Below, in pieces: positions 54,715-64,000 of a stretch of 64,000 nucleotides of DNA. The DNA is taken from NCBI GenBank assembly GCA_037042185.1, contig JAXQJY010000031.1, forward strand, positions 1,674,001 through 1,738,000, given 5' to 3'. A program made the translations under genes and the position numbers. Each line of letters starts with the position of its first letter. The stretch's first letter is position 1. Source of the stretch: Sordariomycetes sp. S80-01Y. Lineage: Eukaryota > Ascomycota > Sordariomycetes. The notes under the pieces are model-generated. The model searched no databases. It had not been told where the DNA came from and saw only the letters and a list, made by a program, of their open reading frames with translations.

Positions 54715-55353
54715 CTACACTGTATCCCTCCAGAAACAGCACACTTCGAGGACCTTCCTCCAACCCATAAGCCAGCACGGACGATCATTCTTCTTCGCAA
54801 GGAGAAGTTTTCTCTCTTTTGCCTTCCTAACAATGACTGTCCGGCAGCGAAGGCGGTCAGCCTCGTCGAGGCCCTGGGGCAATGGCTCCGCGAAGCGAAC
54901 TTGTTTCCGGGGCGCTGACCTCTTTATGAAGCCGTCGGGCAGGATTTCGGTGAAGCGAACTTGTTTAAGGGGCTTGGACTTGCCGTTCAAGGCCGCAGCA
55001 AGGCACGAGGGTGGTTCGGCATAGGTGGAGCATTTGCTGATAGATGCTGATCGACGCTCAGAGTCGTAAAGGTTTCTGGACTGTGTGCCGTTGCGGTCCA
55101 TACCATTTTTATGGGCGGCTTCTTCTTGATTACCCATCAAAACTCTATGCCCCTGCACTTTCTCCACCTTGATCTGGTCCTTCTTATCAGAAGACACGTC
55201 GAGGGTATGTCGAGTTCTAAACCTCGTACCACTCTCGTCGTAGGAGTTAGGCAAGCCACCAGGGAAGAAAGCGTTCTCTCCCTCTCTTGGGTACCATACT
55301 CCCCCAAGTCGCTTATTTTCTATGCCCGTACCAGGCCAAGGATATTTCTCCAT
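54715..55353 (-). CDS. Weakly supported protein with twin KQVRF repeats
   Basis: No family recognised. An open frame of 212 codons whose C-terminal half contains two copies of KQVRFxExLPxGxxxxxxxR: LKQVRFTEILPDGFIKRSAP and RKQVRFAEPLPQGLDEADRL. At DNA level the unit repeats with a period of about 60 bases (GAAGCGAACTTGTTT at 54894 and 54954 on the + strand). KQVRF fits the RVxF-type docking motif for protein phosphatase 1. A second smooth frame lies just upstream (55367-55657, DLSRFEEWLLEQHDPEAYRE) and may be a 5' exon, ending at a GTGAGT donor near 55439, but I found no acceptor that joins the two in frame. The gene model is therefore incomplete. Confidence 0.4.
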   Translation of the reverse strand: MEKYPWPGTGIENKRLGGVWYPREGENAFFPGGLPNSYDESGTRFRTRHTLDVSSDKKDQIKVEKVQGHRVLMGNQEEAAHKNGMDRNGTQSRNLYDSERRSASISKCSTYAEPPSCLAAALNGKSKPLKQVRFTEILPDGFIKRSAPRKQVRFAEPLPQGLDEADRLRCRTVIVRKAKERKLLLAKKNDRPCWLMGWRKVLEVCCFWRDTV

Positions 55354-55657
55354 GGTTCAGCGCGCTTTATCGGAGTTGTTCCGAACCCCTGACCCAGCAA
55401 CTGCAACTAGCCATCATCAGCATTATTCTTGGTTTCAACGCGCGGTACTCACAATTCTTGGCGAGAAGTCCGAGAATACAATCTCGTGGCCATCTACCGT
55501 TGCGAGGTTTGCGCTTCTCTTGCTGGTACTCCCTGTAAGCCTCGGGGTCGTGCTGTTCGAGGAGCCACTCTTCGAAGCGCGAGAGGTCTCGGAATTTGGG
55601 ACTGTTCGGTTGGCGAGAGGATCCGGCGTGGACGTGGCAGATTGGGCCTCGACACAT

Positions 55658-56681
55658 GTTCAGGGATCCCTATGCGTACCGTCGAGAATCGTAATACAGC
55701 GCGAGCTACCTGAACACAGGACTGAGCAATGTTGCGGGAAGGAAGGGCAGAAACGGCGACCCGGAAGCGACTCGATGACTGACAGTGCTTATTTCCCTTC
55801 TAATTTTCTCGTAATAAACTTTGTGTGGACGTACTTAAGGGAACAGGCGTCAGGCCCAGATAAGACGAGCGTTTTGACTCTTGGTTATTGCGCACGAGCG
55901 CTGGAGGTAGTTAAACATAAACGCGGTCCAAACCATGCATTTGTCCATCAACCCCACATGGTATCCCTACAAGCGACTCTTTCGCCTTTTTCCATGGTTA
56001 AAGAGCCTTCCCAAGCTCAATAATCCATTCCCTAGTCTCTCATGAAGCAACCTGAGAACGACATCGCCTGAGCATTGCAACTCAAGCGCTAGCCTCAAGT
56101 AGCAGGAGAAAAGGTTCCAGAGCACAGTTGGCTCTTGATTCCAGCAGCTGATGGAGCCGTGATTAGTCTCTGCTGGTCCAGAATTTAGGGCCATGTATAT
56201 GCTGCGTCGTGGCCACGCGGAAATGTGGCCAACGTGAGCACCGCATGGGAGAACACCTCTCTCATACCACGTGGGACAATTCTTTAGCCCAATATAAGAG
56301 GGCACTGTCGATCTTCTCCTCTCACTTAAATCCAATTCCCTCAGCTTTCATTCAACAAAGAAGCCTTGAAGCTACGGGTCTTCTTCTAAATGTTGCACCG
56401 GCAGATGTTACAAATCACTTTACTATACGGCTACCATTTGTCGCTCTACCAGACACATGTAAAGCCAGTTTAGACCAAAGCTAAACGTCATCCAAGGCGC
56501 AGTTTGACTCCTTCTGCCCTGTTGCAACCCCCGATTTCTCCCAAAAAGAATAACGAATGCAGAAGCATGGCTGTGATCAACGCCTGTAAAGTAGACCGGG
56601 TCCTCTCAAGAGCCGGACTCAAATCTGCCGACCCAAAGCAGGCCCAGTCCGAGTAGCGCCTCCCGGCCTGTAGATTGACAC
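55658..56681. other. Intergenic region
   Basis: About 1 kb between the weak gene above and the 3' end of the 654-residue gene. No supported feature. Confidence 0.4.
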
Positions 56682-58646
56682 TCACCATTCCCACACCTTA
56701 ACCTTCACGCTGCTTTTGCGCTGGCGCCGGCCAGAGTCACGCCCAAGATCCCAGCCATCCTCAGCAGAGGCCTCGAACGCCAATCTCTCCAGAAGAACCT
56801 TCATTGGATCCCGTTTCTTCGTCCCAGCAATCTTGTATCTTTCCGGTTTCGCATCTAGTGCTTCCCAGCCGGTGGGCCACTCCTGATCGACAGAGATAAC
56901 CTCGCTCAAGGTGCTGTTGTATCCGCCTGAGCGGAAGCATTTCGTACCGTCGGCGTCACCCTCTCGTTTAGAGCAGGTCCGCTTTTTCGGAAACGCGGCT
57001 TTCTCGAACTTCATCCTATGATGTCTATCGAGGATGAAAAGCTGGTTCGCCATGGCCCACAGACGCCTGATTTGCGAAGTCGAGATCGGCGCGCCCTCAG
57101 GATCTTCAATAAAGAATTGAAGAAGGCGACGTTCAACCATGTTTCTGAGACTGGCGGCACCGCGCGGTTTCCAAACGCTCGGCCTAGCGAGAGAGTTGCC
57201 GCATGTTTCCACAGGCTGCGGGGCATCGTCTTCGGGGTTTCTTTTGAGTTCATCGTAGTGCTGTTGGGTGAAGTAGACCCTAATAAGAGAGTACTTCCAA
57301 GCTTCTTCTCGAAGGAGACAGAGAAGCTCTATGTAATCCCTGAATTGGTCGGCCCATTTCCAACTGTTCTTACCAGTTTCGAGCAGGTGGTGAAGGGCTT
57401 TGTCCTTCAGCCTCGGCTCTACTATCCGGTTGTCGACGACCATGCCAATGCATGAGTCTAATTGCTTTTCAAGAACAGCCCATTGAGCCTCTCTTATGTC
57501 CAGAGAATCATCGGAGTCTGAGTCTGTATCGTTTGGTGTCGGTTTCAATGCCGCTAGGGCAGACGGGTTCCAGGGCTGGGAGCTCTGACGCTGTTCAGTC
57601 CCGCCCCCAAGATCCCTATATGAGGTTTGCGGAAGGTCTTGATCGACTAGGTTCGCCCAAAATGCCTGTGGCTCTTTACAATTGTTGGAAGTGGCGACTT
57701 CAGAGGCTAGAGTCGCAGGAGAGCATGCTGGCAAGGGGGGCAGTCCCGAAAGAAGGACCGGCAGAAGACTGTCAAAAGATCCATATCCAGAATCTTCCAG
57801 ACCCCCACTTCCCATTTCGTCTTCTTTTTCAGGCATGTGTGTCAATAACCCTTCCATAGACGATGACGGGCCCCATGGTAGCGATGGTAGTAAGGCCTCC
57901 TCAGGGTCGGCAATGGCGCTGGACGCCATCTCGGTGTTCAGCGTCGGAAGAAGATAAGAAGAATCCAGCATGCCTCTGAAGTGTGCTCGGGTCGTCAATG
58001 CCCAATCTCTATCTTGGAGCGAGGCGCGATGGACGGAGAAATAGCTAGTTGGTGAAATACCCTGATCAGCGGTGTTGGGCTCCTCGAGTGCAGTTGGCGG
58101 TATTGTTGGTAGCATAGAGGTGTCTGACTGTCGCCCGTTGAATTCCGCTGCCTGGCTGTTGTGTACCACGAACGCAGGACGGTGACTTGGCACTTGGGAA
58201 GACCCGAAGGAAGTGTCCGCATCCCCAACGCTGCCCAGTAGCATATCCGATGCGGACGGTTCATCTCCATAGTTGTCTTCATTCGGAGCCAACGAGGTCT
58301 CATTATTGCCCCTGAATTCGTAATTCGTCGCCGTCGGAATAGGGGTATCTGCTCCACCAACCTCAGACCTCGCAAACTCCGCCGCCTCTCCAGAATGTCT
58401 CCTTTCCCTCCCGATCTGCAGCCAATTTGGCATTGGTGTTTGGAAAGCTTGTCGTATAGCATCCGGACTCGCGAGTCTCTCCTTGACCATGAGTCTGTAC
58501 TCAAACTTCAAGTCCTCCAGCGCCTCCCTCGGACTGTTACTAAAAGCATGGAGTAATTTCGGGCTCGGTAGTGCTTCGGACAGCATGCGCTCCTTTCCCT
58601 TCTCCTTTGCTGTAAACTCCCCGGATTGATCATCTTCCATAGGCAT
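56682..58646 (-). CDS. Large protein of unknown function, acidic disordered N-terminus
   Basis: Family not recognised. Single exon, 654 residues, start at MPMEDDQSGEFTAKEKGKER. Residues 1-390 are mostly disordered, Ser/Pro/acidic, with one ordered helix (SPREALEDLKFEYRLMVKER). From about residue 390 a helical domain begins: REAQWAVLEKQLDSCIGMVV, DYIELLCLLREEAWKYSLIR and YFTQQHYDELKRN. Another ordered part has LRNMVERRLLQFFIEDPEGA, SQIRRLWAMANQLFILDRHH and KAAFPKKRTCSKR. The end is basic (GRRQRKSSVKVKVWEW). No signal peptide or membrane span; nuclear or cytosolic by composition. The long uninterrupted frame with a domain-like C-terminus supports a real gene. Confidence 0.78.
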   Translation of the reverse strand: MPMEDDQSGEFTAKEKGKERMLSEALPSPKLLHAFSNSPREALEDLKFEYRLMVKERLASPDAIRQAFQTPMPNWLQIGRERRHSGEAAEFARSEVGGADTPIPTATNYEFRGNNETSLAPNEDNYGDEPSASDMLLGSVGDADTSFGSSQVPSHRPAFVVHNSQAAEFNGRQSDTSMLPTIPPTALEEPNTADQGISPTSYFSVHRASLQDRDWALTTRAHFRGMLDSSYLLPTLNTEMASSAIADPEEALLPSLPWGPSSSMEGLLTHMPEKEDEMGSGGLEDSGYGSFDSLLPVLLSGLPPLPACSPATLASEVATSNNCKEPQAFWANLVDQDLPQTSYRDLGGGTEQRQSSQPWNPSALAALKPTPNDTDSDSDDSLDIREAQWAVLEKQLDSCIGMVVDNRIVEPRLKDKALHHLLETGKNSWKWADQFRDYIELLCLLREEAWKYSLIRVYFTQQHYDELKRNPEDDAPQPVETCGNSLARPSVWKPRGAASLRNMVERRLLQFFIEDPEGAPISTSQIRRLWAMANQLFILDRHHRMKFEKAAFPKKRTCSKREGDADGTKCFRSGGYNSTLSEVISVDQEWPTGWEALDAKPERYKIAGTKKRDPMKVLLERLAFEASAEDGWDLGRDSGRRQRKSSVKVKVWEW

Positions 58647-60711
58647 GGTGTGCTTGCTCCTGGTGTACTTGGCTTGTCTTATGCCGTGGCTTCTCCACGG
58701 CCGGTCGGGCGAGATAGTGTCGCTGGTATAAACAGCCTGGGTCGATCGTAAGGCTCGTAATGCGAGGATAAATTAATGGAGCTCAAAAAAACACATGACG
58801 AAGCAAAGCAACTTCAAAGGAGAGATAGCGGCAGGGATGAGCGATGTCGGTGTCAGGAGGACAGCAAAGCGAGGTGTTCAAAGGAAGGACGTCAGAAGGT
58901 CGACCGCCTGATTTGAGGCGTGAATCATGCTTAGTAGGAAGAATTCAAGATGGGATCGGATGAGGGAGTGATGGCAGGTGCGCTTCGGGGTCCGCCTGAC
59001 TTTTGCCTTGAACAATTAGCCTCTCACTTCAAGTTCTGCGTGAGCTCAGCCTCGCGAGGCCAGTGAAAGATCACGTTTCTGAGAGCAACTGCCATTTCGG
59101 CCAGGGCTACGCTAGGCGGCGCATGGCAGAAGTGTGAGTTTGACGACGGACCCAATTGACATGGGTAGTTTGATATCATCACTGGCCGTCCCAGAACTGG
59201 GCCATTGACAGTCCTTAATGGAGTTGGGACAAAGTTTCATTGTGCTCGGTGAGGCTTCGGGCAAGGTCTAGTACCGTCGACTTGGGACGATTAGTCATAC
59301 ATTGTGCTCCAATGACCTTGAAAGTATTTACTCGGCAAAAGACTGGGATCACTGACCGCTACCCCTTATGTTTATGTCTCAAAAGTATTGCTTTCTGCTG
59401 TTGCGTTTTCATGAGGCTGGCGTTGGCCGCACAAGCTACGTAGGACAATCAAGCCTCAATCACACGTTCAGCTCAAAGCTTCTGCCAAGCTTCACGTGTC
59501 TCAGGTCACCTTGAAATCTCGCGTTGTTTGACAAGGTCGAAGCGGCGTTGATGATACGCTCAATCAAGACGTTGCGAGTGCGACGACTGGGAGCGAGCTA
59601 GTGGTTCACGCCGACTTAAGCTTAAATGTGCAGATCCACAAGGCTACCGCACAAGGGAGGCTGTCACCTCTCAACCCTGTTGAGTTCAGCCTTTTCCTAC
59701 TGCCATGCCCTGCGAGAAATCAAAGATCCCGCATTGCACTGCTGTCCTTTCCCAAGCGCGAGGCCAAACCTAAGTCGGAAGGCTTGCCTACGGCTCCGGG
59801 TATCTTGCGCAGCGCAGGGACAAGGGTCCGTTCACAGTGCCTTGAGCAGGGGCTGCTTGTCCCACACACCCCAGCGCTAGTTCCGGTATCCCCAAGCGAG
59901 CCTGCAGCTGCTTCCTCCCGAGGCTGCTCCCTGGCTGCTACTGTCCGAGATACGGGACAGGATGGCAGTGCCCTGACTGTAGCGCTGCTCGCTGGGACGG
60001 ATGCAGCTGTCAACGGCTAGTAGCCGTCCGTAAGCGAGGCCCGCAGGATTCGAGCAATCTCATTATACAGGGTGTCTGCAAAGTGATCCATCGACGAATG
60101 GCTCTGGGAAAGACGAGGCTCTACCTAGTCATAGTGAGGTCTTCCCACCGCACTAGCTGACTCTGTGCGGCAGGCCAGACTACCTCATCCCACCGTCGCC
60201 CTACAATCTCCTTTTCTCTTGGTATTAGCCCGGCATTTGCTGCACTAATGAAAAGCCTCTTCAACGCCCGTCGGTTCGTCAATCTCACTTCTTCGTATGC
60301 GCCTCGTTCTTTGTGCCCCTCGCGGACTTCATTCATCATCGTGGTGGTGTCCCGAAACTCGTCTCGACTAGTCGCACACACAGCCATCTTTCTCTCCTTT
60401 CCTGTGGCGCGTAACGTTCGAGGACTGCGAAGCAATTGTTGCGGGATGCCTACTTGCGGTCCAAAGACCCCCGCTCACTCTTCTCGCGAGCGCATTCCGC
60501 ATTCGTTGGACCTTCGACCCAGTCGACTGTGTGCTTGGACGGCTTAGGAGAGGCCAATGCTTCAGTCTTGCACGGGCTACCGTCTCGCTAGGAGCTTCTT
60601 GTTTGCCCCACGTCGCACGATACTCTTCTCTGGCAATAGCTTTGCCCCCTACTTTCTCCCCGCGTCGCATCCGCTTGTTAGTGATCGTTACCCCTTAACC
60701 CACCTCCATCT
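58647..60711. promoter_or_regulatory. 2-kb divergent intergenic region
   Basis: Between the divergent starts of the 654-residue protein and the MFS transporter. A 139-codon frame at 59601-60020 has no domain or splice support. No TATA box, RNA gene or repeat was identified. Confidence 0.4.
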
Positions 60712-62415
60712 ATGATACAAACCGCAACGAAACACATCGACATGGGCACTCCTATTGCCGTGGCCGAGAATGACCCAAAGTCATACTCAATATCCCCAAT
60801 GGCATCTGATGAGTCCGCTTCCCCTGGTCAGCCTCACAGCCGCGCGTACTCTTCCGACCAGCTCGACGCCCTCTCCAAGTCCATCGTGCGCAAGTACGAC
60901 ATCCGCCTCATCCCCACAGTCTTCACGGCCTACACAGTCTTCTGGCTCGACCGCTCCAACATCGCCCTCGCGCGCGTCAACGGCCTCGAGGCCGACCTGC
61001 GCCTGCGGGCCGCCGAGTTCAACGCCTCCCTCGCCGTCTTCTTCGCCGCCTACGTCGTCTTCAACATCCCCGCCAACCTCGTCATGCGGAGACTCGGCGG
61101 CGGCAGGTTCCTCCCGGCCCTCGTCGTTGCCTGGGGCCTCGCGACGCTGGGCAGCGGCTTCGTCGGGGACTTTGCCGGCCTGTGCGCCTCGAGGGCCGTC
61201 GTCGGGCTGGCCGAGGCGGGATTCATGGGCGGCGTCCTGCTGTGGCTGGGTTTCTTCTACACCAATGAGGAGATCATCTCGCGCGTGGGTATCTTTCTGA
61301 GCAGCACGCCTCTCGCGGGGAGTCTGGGGGGGTTGTTGGCTGGAGGTTTGTCCAGGATCGACTCAGGGGGCTACTCGCGCTGGCCGTGGATATTCTTCAT
61401 CGAAGGCGCTTTGACCGTTGTAGTCGGCATTGCAGCCTTCTTCATCATGCCCAATAGCCCCCAGACAGCCTCCTTCTTGACGCCAGAGGAGCGCATCGCC
61501 GCCAAAGATCGCATGGTCCTCCTCGACCGCCGCTCGTTCGCCCGTCGCATCGCCTGTATCTCGTCAAAAGACTCCTCCACCGCGGACATCGACCTCAACC
61601 AACGGTACCACGACAATACTACTCTCTCAAAGTCAATCACAGCGGCAGATGTCAACACAGTAGACAAGCTACACAGATCAGTCTGGCGCCGTGCCATCCT
61701 CCATCCCATCACGGTGTTCATGACGGTCGGCTGTTTCCTGACGATCGAGAGCATCTACGCCTTCAACCTCTTCATCCCCAGCCTGCTATTGGAAATGGGC
61801 TATCGGGGCCTTTCCAATAGCCTCATGACGGCGCCTCCCAACTTCTTCGCCTTCCTCTACACCATCGCGGCCACGCAGTACTCCCAGCGGACGAACCGAA
61901 TCGCCATCCCCCTCATCCTCAGCTCAGCCATGAGCACTCTGGGCTTCGTCTTCCTGCTTCTGGGGAGCTACGCCGGCGGCGTTGAAGGGGACGACACGCC
62001 GCGAATCGTCAGGGGCCTGCAGTACGCAGGCATGTTCTTCATTGGAGGCGGCGTCAGCTCTGCGACGCCCTTGGCCATGAGCTGGGTCTGCATAAATGCG
62101 AATCCTCACTACGTACGGGCCATCGTCTTGGGATTCATGCTCGCCATCGGCAACCTGGCGTCCTTCGTCGCGTCCTTTGTCTATGTCAAGACCAACGCCC
62201 CACGATATACCGTCGGCCACTCCATCAACACAGTATTCAACTTCTCACTGCTCCTCATGAACTTCTGTGCGCTCGCCTGGATGAAGCGTGAGAACCGCGC
62301 ACGCGAGCAGGGTCTGCGTGATGACCGCCTGGAGAAGCCCGCCGAGGGCATGACGAGGGAGGAGTACGAGATGCACCTTGGGTGGGATCATCCAAGGTTC
62401 AGGTTCCATTTGTGA
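60712..62415 (+). CDS. MFS transporter, anion:cation symporter (allantoate permease/TNA1) family
   Basis: Plasma-membrane carrier for small organic anions such as allantoate, nicotinate, biotin or pantothenate; substrate unknown. Single exon, 567 residues, about 12 membrane helices. Family marks are the first helix PTVFTAYTVFWLDRSNIALA with RSN after it, ANLVMRRLGGGRFLPALVVA in the helix 2-3 loop, AVVGLAEAGFMGGVLLWLGF, and FYTNEEIISRVGIFLSS. RWPWIFFIEGALTVVVGIAA is typical of helix 6. The central loop of about 90 residues is hydrophilic. The tail ends EYEMHLGWDHPRFRFHL. ATG 60742 (MGTPIAVAE) is an alternative in-frame start. Very C-rich third positions contrast with nearby DNA. Confidence 0.92.
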   Translation: MIQTATKHIDMGTPIAVAENDPKSYSISPMASDESASPGQPHSRAYSSDQLDALSKSIVRKYDIRLIPTVFTAYTVFWLDRSNIALARVNGLEADLRLRAAEFNASLAVFFAAYVVFNIPANLVMRRLGGGRFLPALVVAWGLATLGSGFVGDFAGLCASRAVVGLAEAGFMGGVLLWLGFFYTNEEIISRVGIFLSSTPLAGSLGGLLAGGLSRIDSGGYSRWPWIFFIEGALTVVVGIAAFFIMPNSPQTASFLTPEERIAAKDRMVLLDRRSFARRIACISSKDSSTADIDLNQRYHDNTTLSKSITAADVNTVDKLHRSVWRRAILHPITVFMTVGCFLTIESIYAFNLFIPSLLLEMGYRGLSNSLMTAPPNFFAFLYTIAATQYSQRTNRIAIPLILSSAMSTLGFVFLLLGSYAGGVEGDDTPRIVRGLQYAGMFFIGGGVSSATPLAMSWVCINANPHYVRAIVLGFMLAIGNLASFVASFVYVKTNAPRYTVGHSINTVFNFSLLLMNFCALAWMKRENRAREQGLRDDRLEKPAEGMTREEYEMHLGWDHPRFRFHL

Positions 62416-62794
62416 GGGCGGCATCCCAGGTCCTGCCCTGGTGGTTTGGGGTTTTCATCCTTTACCGGTGGTAGAAACTGATTGAGTTTGTGGAGGCCTT
62501 TTGATACGGACATGATATCGTTCGGTAGCCAGAATATGTACTGCTCGGTTGGGTGATGTTCTTTAGCATGCAAGGCGAAGGGGGTCTATTTCTGGATTAG
62601 GTATATTCTTGCAAGGCAAAAATGTTTCCTCTCGGTGTATTCATTGAAGGTTCTATCCTATCCTGGTCCCATGGTATACCGTGCTCGTAACAAACAAGTC
62701 CGCTCCTTCGCAGTCCGCGCCACCCGTGTGTCTATACATGCCCAACCTTAAGGCGTCACCAATCCATGCTCCTTGTCAGCCTTCTCCTCGGGCA
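62416..62794. other. Convergent intergenic region
   Basis: 379 bases between the 3' ends of the transporter and the OCRL-like gene. Nothing recognised. Confidence 0.5.
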
Positions 62795-64000
62795 CTACCC
62801 CTCATCAGGCCGTATGCAAAGCTCCAGCACCGCTCTCTCCCTCTCCCTCGTGCTCTTGTCTTTGGACACCTCGCCGCCCTGCGAGCTTCTGCACACCACA
62901 GGCGCGAGGATCTCCGCGAACCGCCGCTCCTTCCCGCGTCTTCTCTTCCTGGCCTCTTCCTCCTTCTTGGGGGCGCTCTTCCTGAAGCTCAGCCTCCTCT
63001 GCGGCACCTCGCCTCCTGGTAAGGCAGGCGTTAGCTCCGCTGCGATCCGAGCCAGAGCGGTGGTGAGGAACACAAACGCAATATTGTGCGTCGGTGCCTG
63101 CGTTAGATTATCTAAGATCTGCAGCTTGGCTTCGCCGGAATTTTGTGGGAGTGTCGGCAGGGCGGTCGAGAGCTTCGCCCAGAGGTGGTGAGGGATAATG
63201 CCGTCGGTCAGGGAGGTGAGGAAGAGGGTCAGAATCGACGACACAGCCTCGAGTTTGTGAGTGGAGGAGGTTTCGATTGGAAGGGACGGGATGAGGGGTT
63301 TTCCTGTGTCGAGGGCTGTGATGAGGGTTTGCGTCAAGGCGTCAAGGGTTTCTCTCGGAGCAGCCCATGCGGAGGAATCAAGAGGCCATCCCACCGCTTT
63401 GGGGACAGTGATGTCGTCCAGCATAGCTTCATCTGCGATGCAGCGCTCCGCCAAATCCTCCATGGCAGTCGTGATTTTGAAGAGTTCCTGCGGCGCGGAG
63501 AACTTCTGCTCTTTGTCGTAGGAAATGCTGCCCTTGATGTCATTCTCCTTCGCGAAGGCCCGGATACCGCCGTCGGGAACGCGGATGAGCTCGTCGACTG
63601 AGCGACCGAAGCAGGAGGGGAGCCATGTTCCGCGAATGGGGATGAAGTGATCCCGGCCATCTTCCACGCGCAGTACCAGGACGTCTTCAATGGATGCTGA
63701 GGCGTCATTCAGGGAGCGAAGGAGCGGTATGCCGGTGATTTGAGCGGCAATGTGCGCGAGGACTGTTTCTCCAGGCTCGAGGGTAACAGTCTTCCCCAAG
63801 ACTGATTGTTCCTCCTCGTTGATGTCGGGACTTGTGAACGATGTGGATAACCAGCCGCCATACGAAGGCTCTGTCTCGCCGTCTTCATCTGTGTTGCTGG
63901 GCTTTTCGACGAACGAGAACGTGGCAGACACTCCCCCCGTATTCGCGATCGTGAGCGAGCAGCTCTTCTTCTGCATGAACTGAATTTCACCAAAGTCGAT
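62795..64000 (-). CDS. OCRL-like inositol polyphosphate 5-phosphatase, C-terminal part (N-terminus outside window)
   Basis: The frame is open through base 64000, beginning IDFGEIQFMQKKSCSLTIAN, so at least 401 C-terminal residues are present and the phosphatase domain would lie upstream. The visible start is an ASH (immunoglobulin-like) domain: GEIQFM, LTIANTGGVSATFSFVEKP, LEPGETVLAHIAAQI, RVEDGRDHFIPIRGTWLPSC and FGRSVDEL. Then comes a helical RhoGAP-like domain (VPKAVGWPLDSS, IETSSTHKLEAVSSILTLFL, LTDGIIPHHLWAKLSTALP, HNIAFVFLTTALARIAAEL). The catalytic arginine finger is not apparent, as in animal OCRL. It would act on PI(4,5)P2 in endocytic and Golgi traffic. The assignment rests on the ASH-RhoGAP order, without seeing the catalytic domain. 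Confidence 0.78.
   Translation of the reverse strand: MDFGEIQFMQKKSCSLTIANTGGVSATFSFVEKPSNTDEDGETEPSYGGWLSTSFTSPDINEEEQSVLGKTVTLEPGETVLAHIAAQITGIPLLRSLNDASASIEDVLVLRVEDGRDHFIPIRGTWLPSCFGRSVDELIRVPDGGIRAFAKENDIKGSISYDKEQKFSAPQELFKITTAMEDLAERCIADEAMLDDITVPKAVGWPLDSSAWAAPRETLDALTQTLITALDTGKPLIPSLPIETSSTHKLEAVSSILTLFLTSLTDGIIPHHLWAKLSTALPTLPQNSGEAKLQILDNLTQAPTHNIAFVFLTTALARIAAELTPALPGGEVPQRRLSFRKSAPKKEEEARKRRRGKERRFAEILAPVVCRSSQGGEVSKDKSTRERERAVLELCIRPDEG

Noticed and set aside
55322-56023. 233-codon + strand frame after the KQVRF gene
   Set aside because: No domain; overlaps the better minus-strand frame at 55367-55657.
60040-60060. GGATTCGAGC resembling a reversed tRNA B-box
   Set aside because: No A-box or cloverleaf on the minus strand nearby.
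1-64000. Transposons, LTR elements, CRISPR arrays, rRNA
   Set aside because: No terminal repeats, reverse transcriptase, integrase, transposase or array pattern was seen on either strand.

Overview
This window is filamentous ascomycete nuclear DNA. Genes are short-intron (about 46-130 nt), with GT..AG borders and CTAAC/CTGAC-like branch points. Gene content is typical of Pezizomycotina: Zn2Cys6 regulator, augmin HAUS6, BBC1 SH3 protein, secreted M43 metalloprotease, CE15 esterase, tyrosinase and small cysteine-rich secreted proteins. A Sordariomycete is most likely, but that is inference from gene style; no species can be named. All exon coordinates were worked out by hand from reading frame and splice sites.

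Left part (1-31 kb), mainly housekeeping: the 3' end of S-adenosylhomocysteine hydrolase; a D-2-hydroxyacid dehydrogenase; a mitochondrial FMP32/MCUR1-like coiled-coil protein; an unknown two-helix membrane protein; secreted metalloprotease MEP1; a YwbE-domain protein with a C-terminal zinc finger; a Zn2Cys6 factor; a frame-shifted gene remnant near 14.5-15.1 kb; HAUS6; mitochondrial bS21m; a GPI-anchored-type protein; queuine tRNA-ribosyltransferase divergent from mitoribosomal MRP51; ribosomal protein eS17; the RTR1/RPAP2 phosphatase; and BBC1.

Middle (31-44 kb): a 4.2-kb stretch with no convincing gene, a conserved-looking protein of unknown function, a small secreted six-cysteine protein, a six-exon LtrA-family membrane protein, and an amidohydrolase whose metal-ligand set and spacing match ochratoxinase.

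Right part (44-64 kb), more accessory: three secreted proteins in a row on the + strand (a 17-cysteine protein, a CE15 glucuronoyl esterase and a three-exon hydrophobin-like protein), an HSL-type alpha/beta hydrolase, and a head-to-head pair of DOPA 4,5-dioxygenase and tyrosinase. That pair is the most interesting item. Tyrosinase makes L-DOPA and the dioxygenase opens its ring, so together they could make betalamic acid or muscaflavin-type pigment, as known in Amanita. Beyond it lie a weak gene with twin KQVRF repeats, a 654-residue protein of unknown function, an ACS-family MFS transporter, and the 3' part of an OCRL-like inositol 5-phosphatase running off the right edge. No tRNA, rRNA, CRISPR array or recognisable transposon was found.
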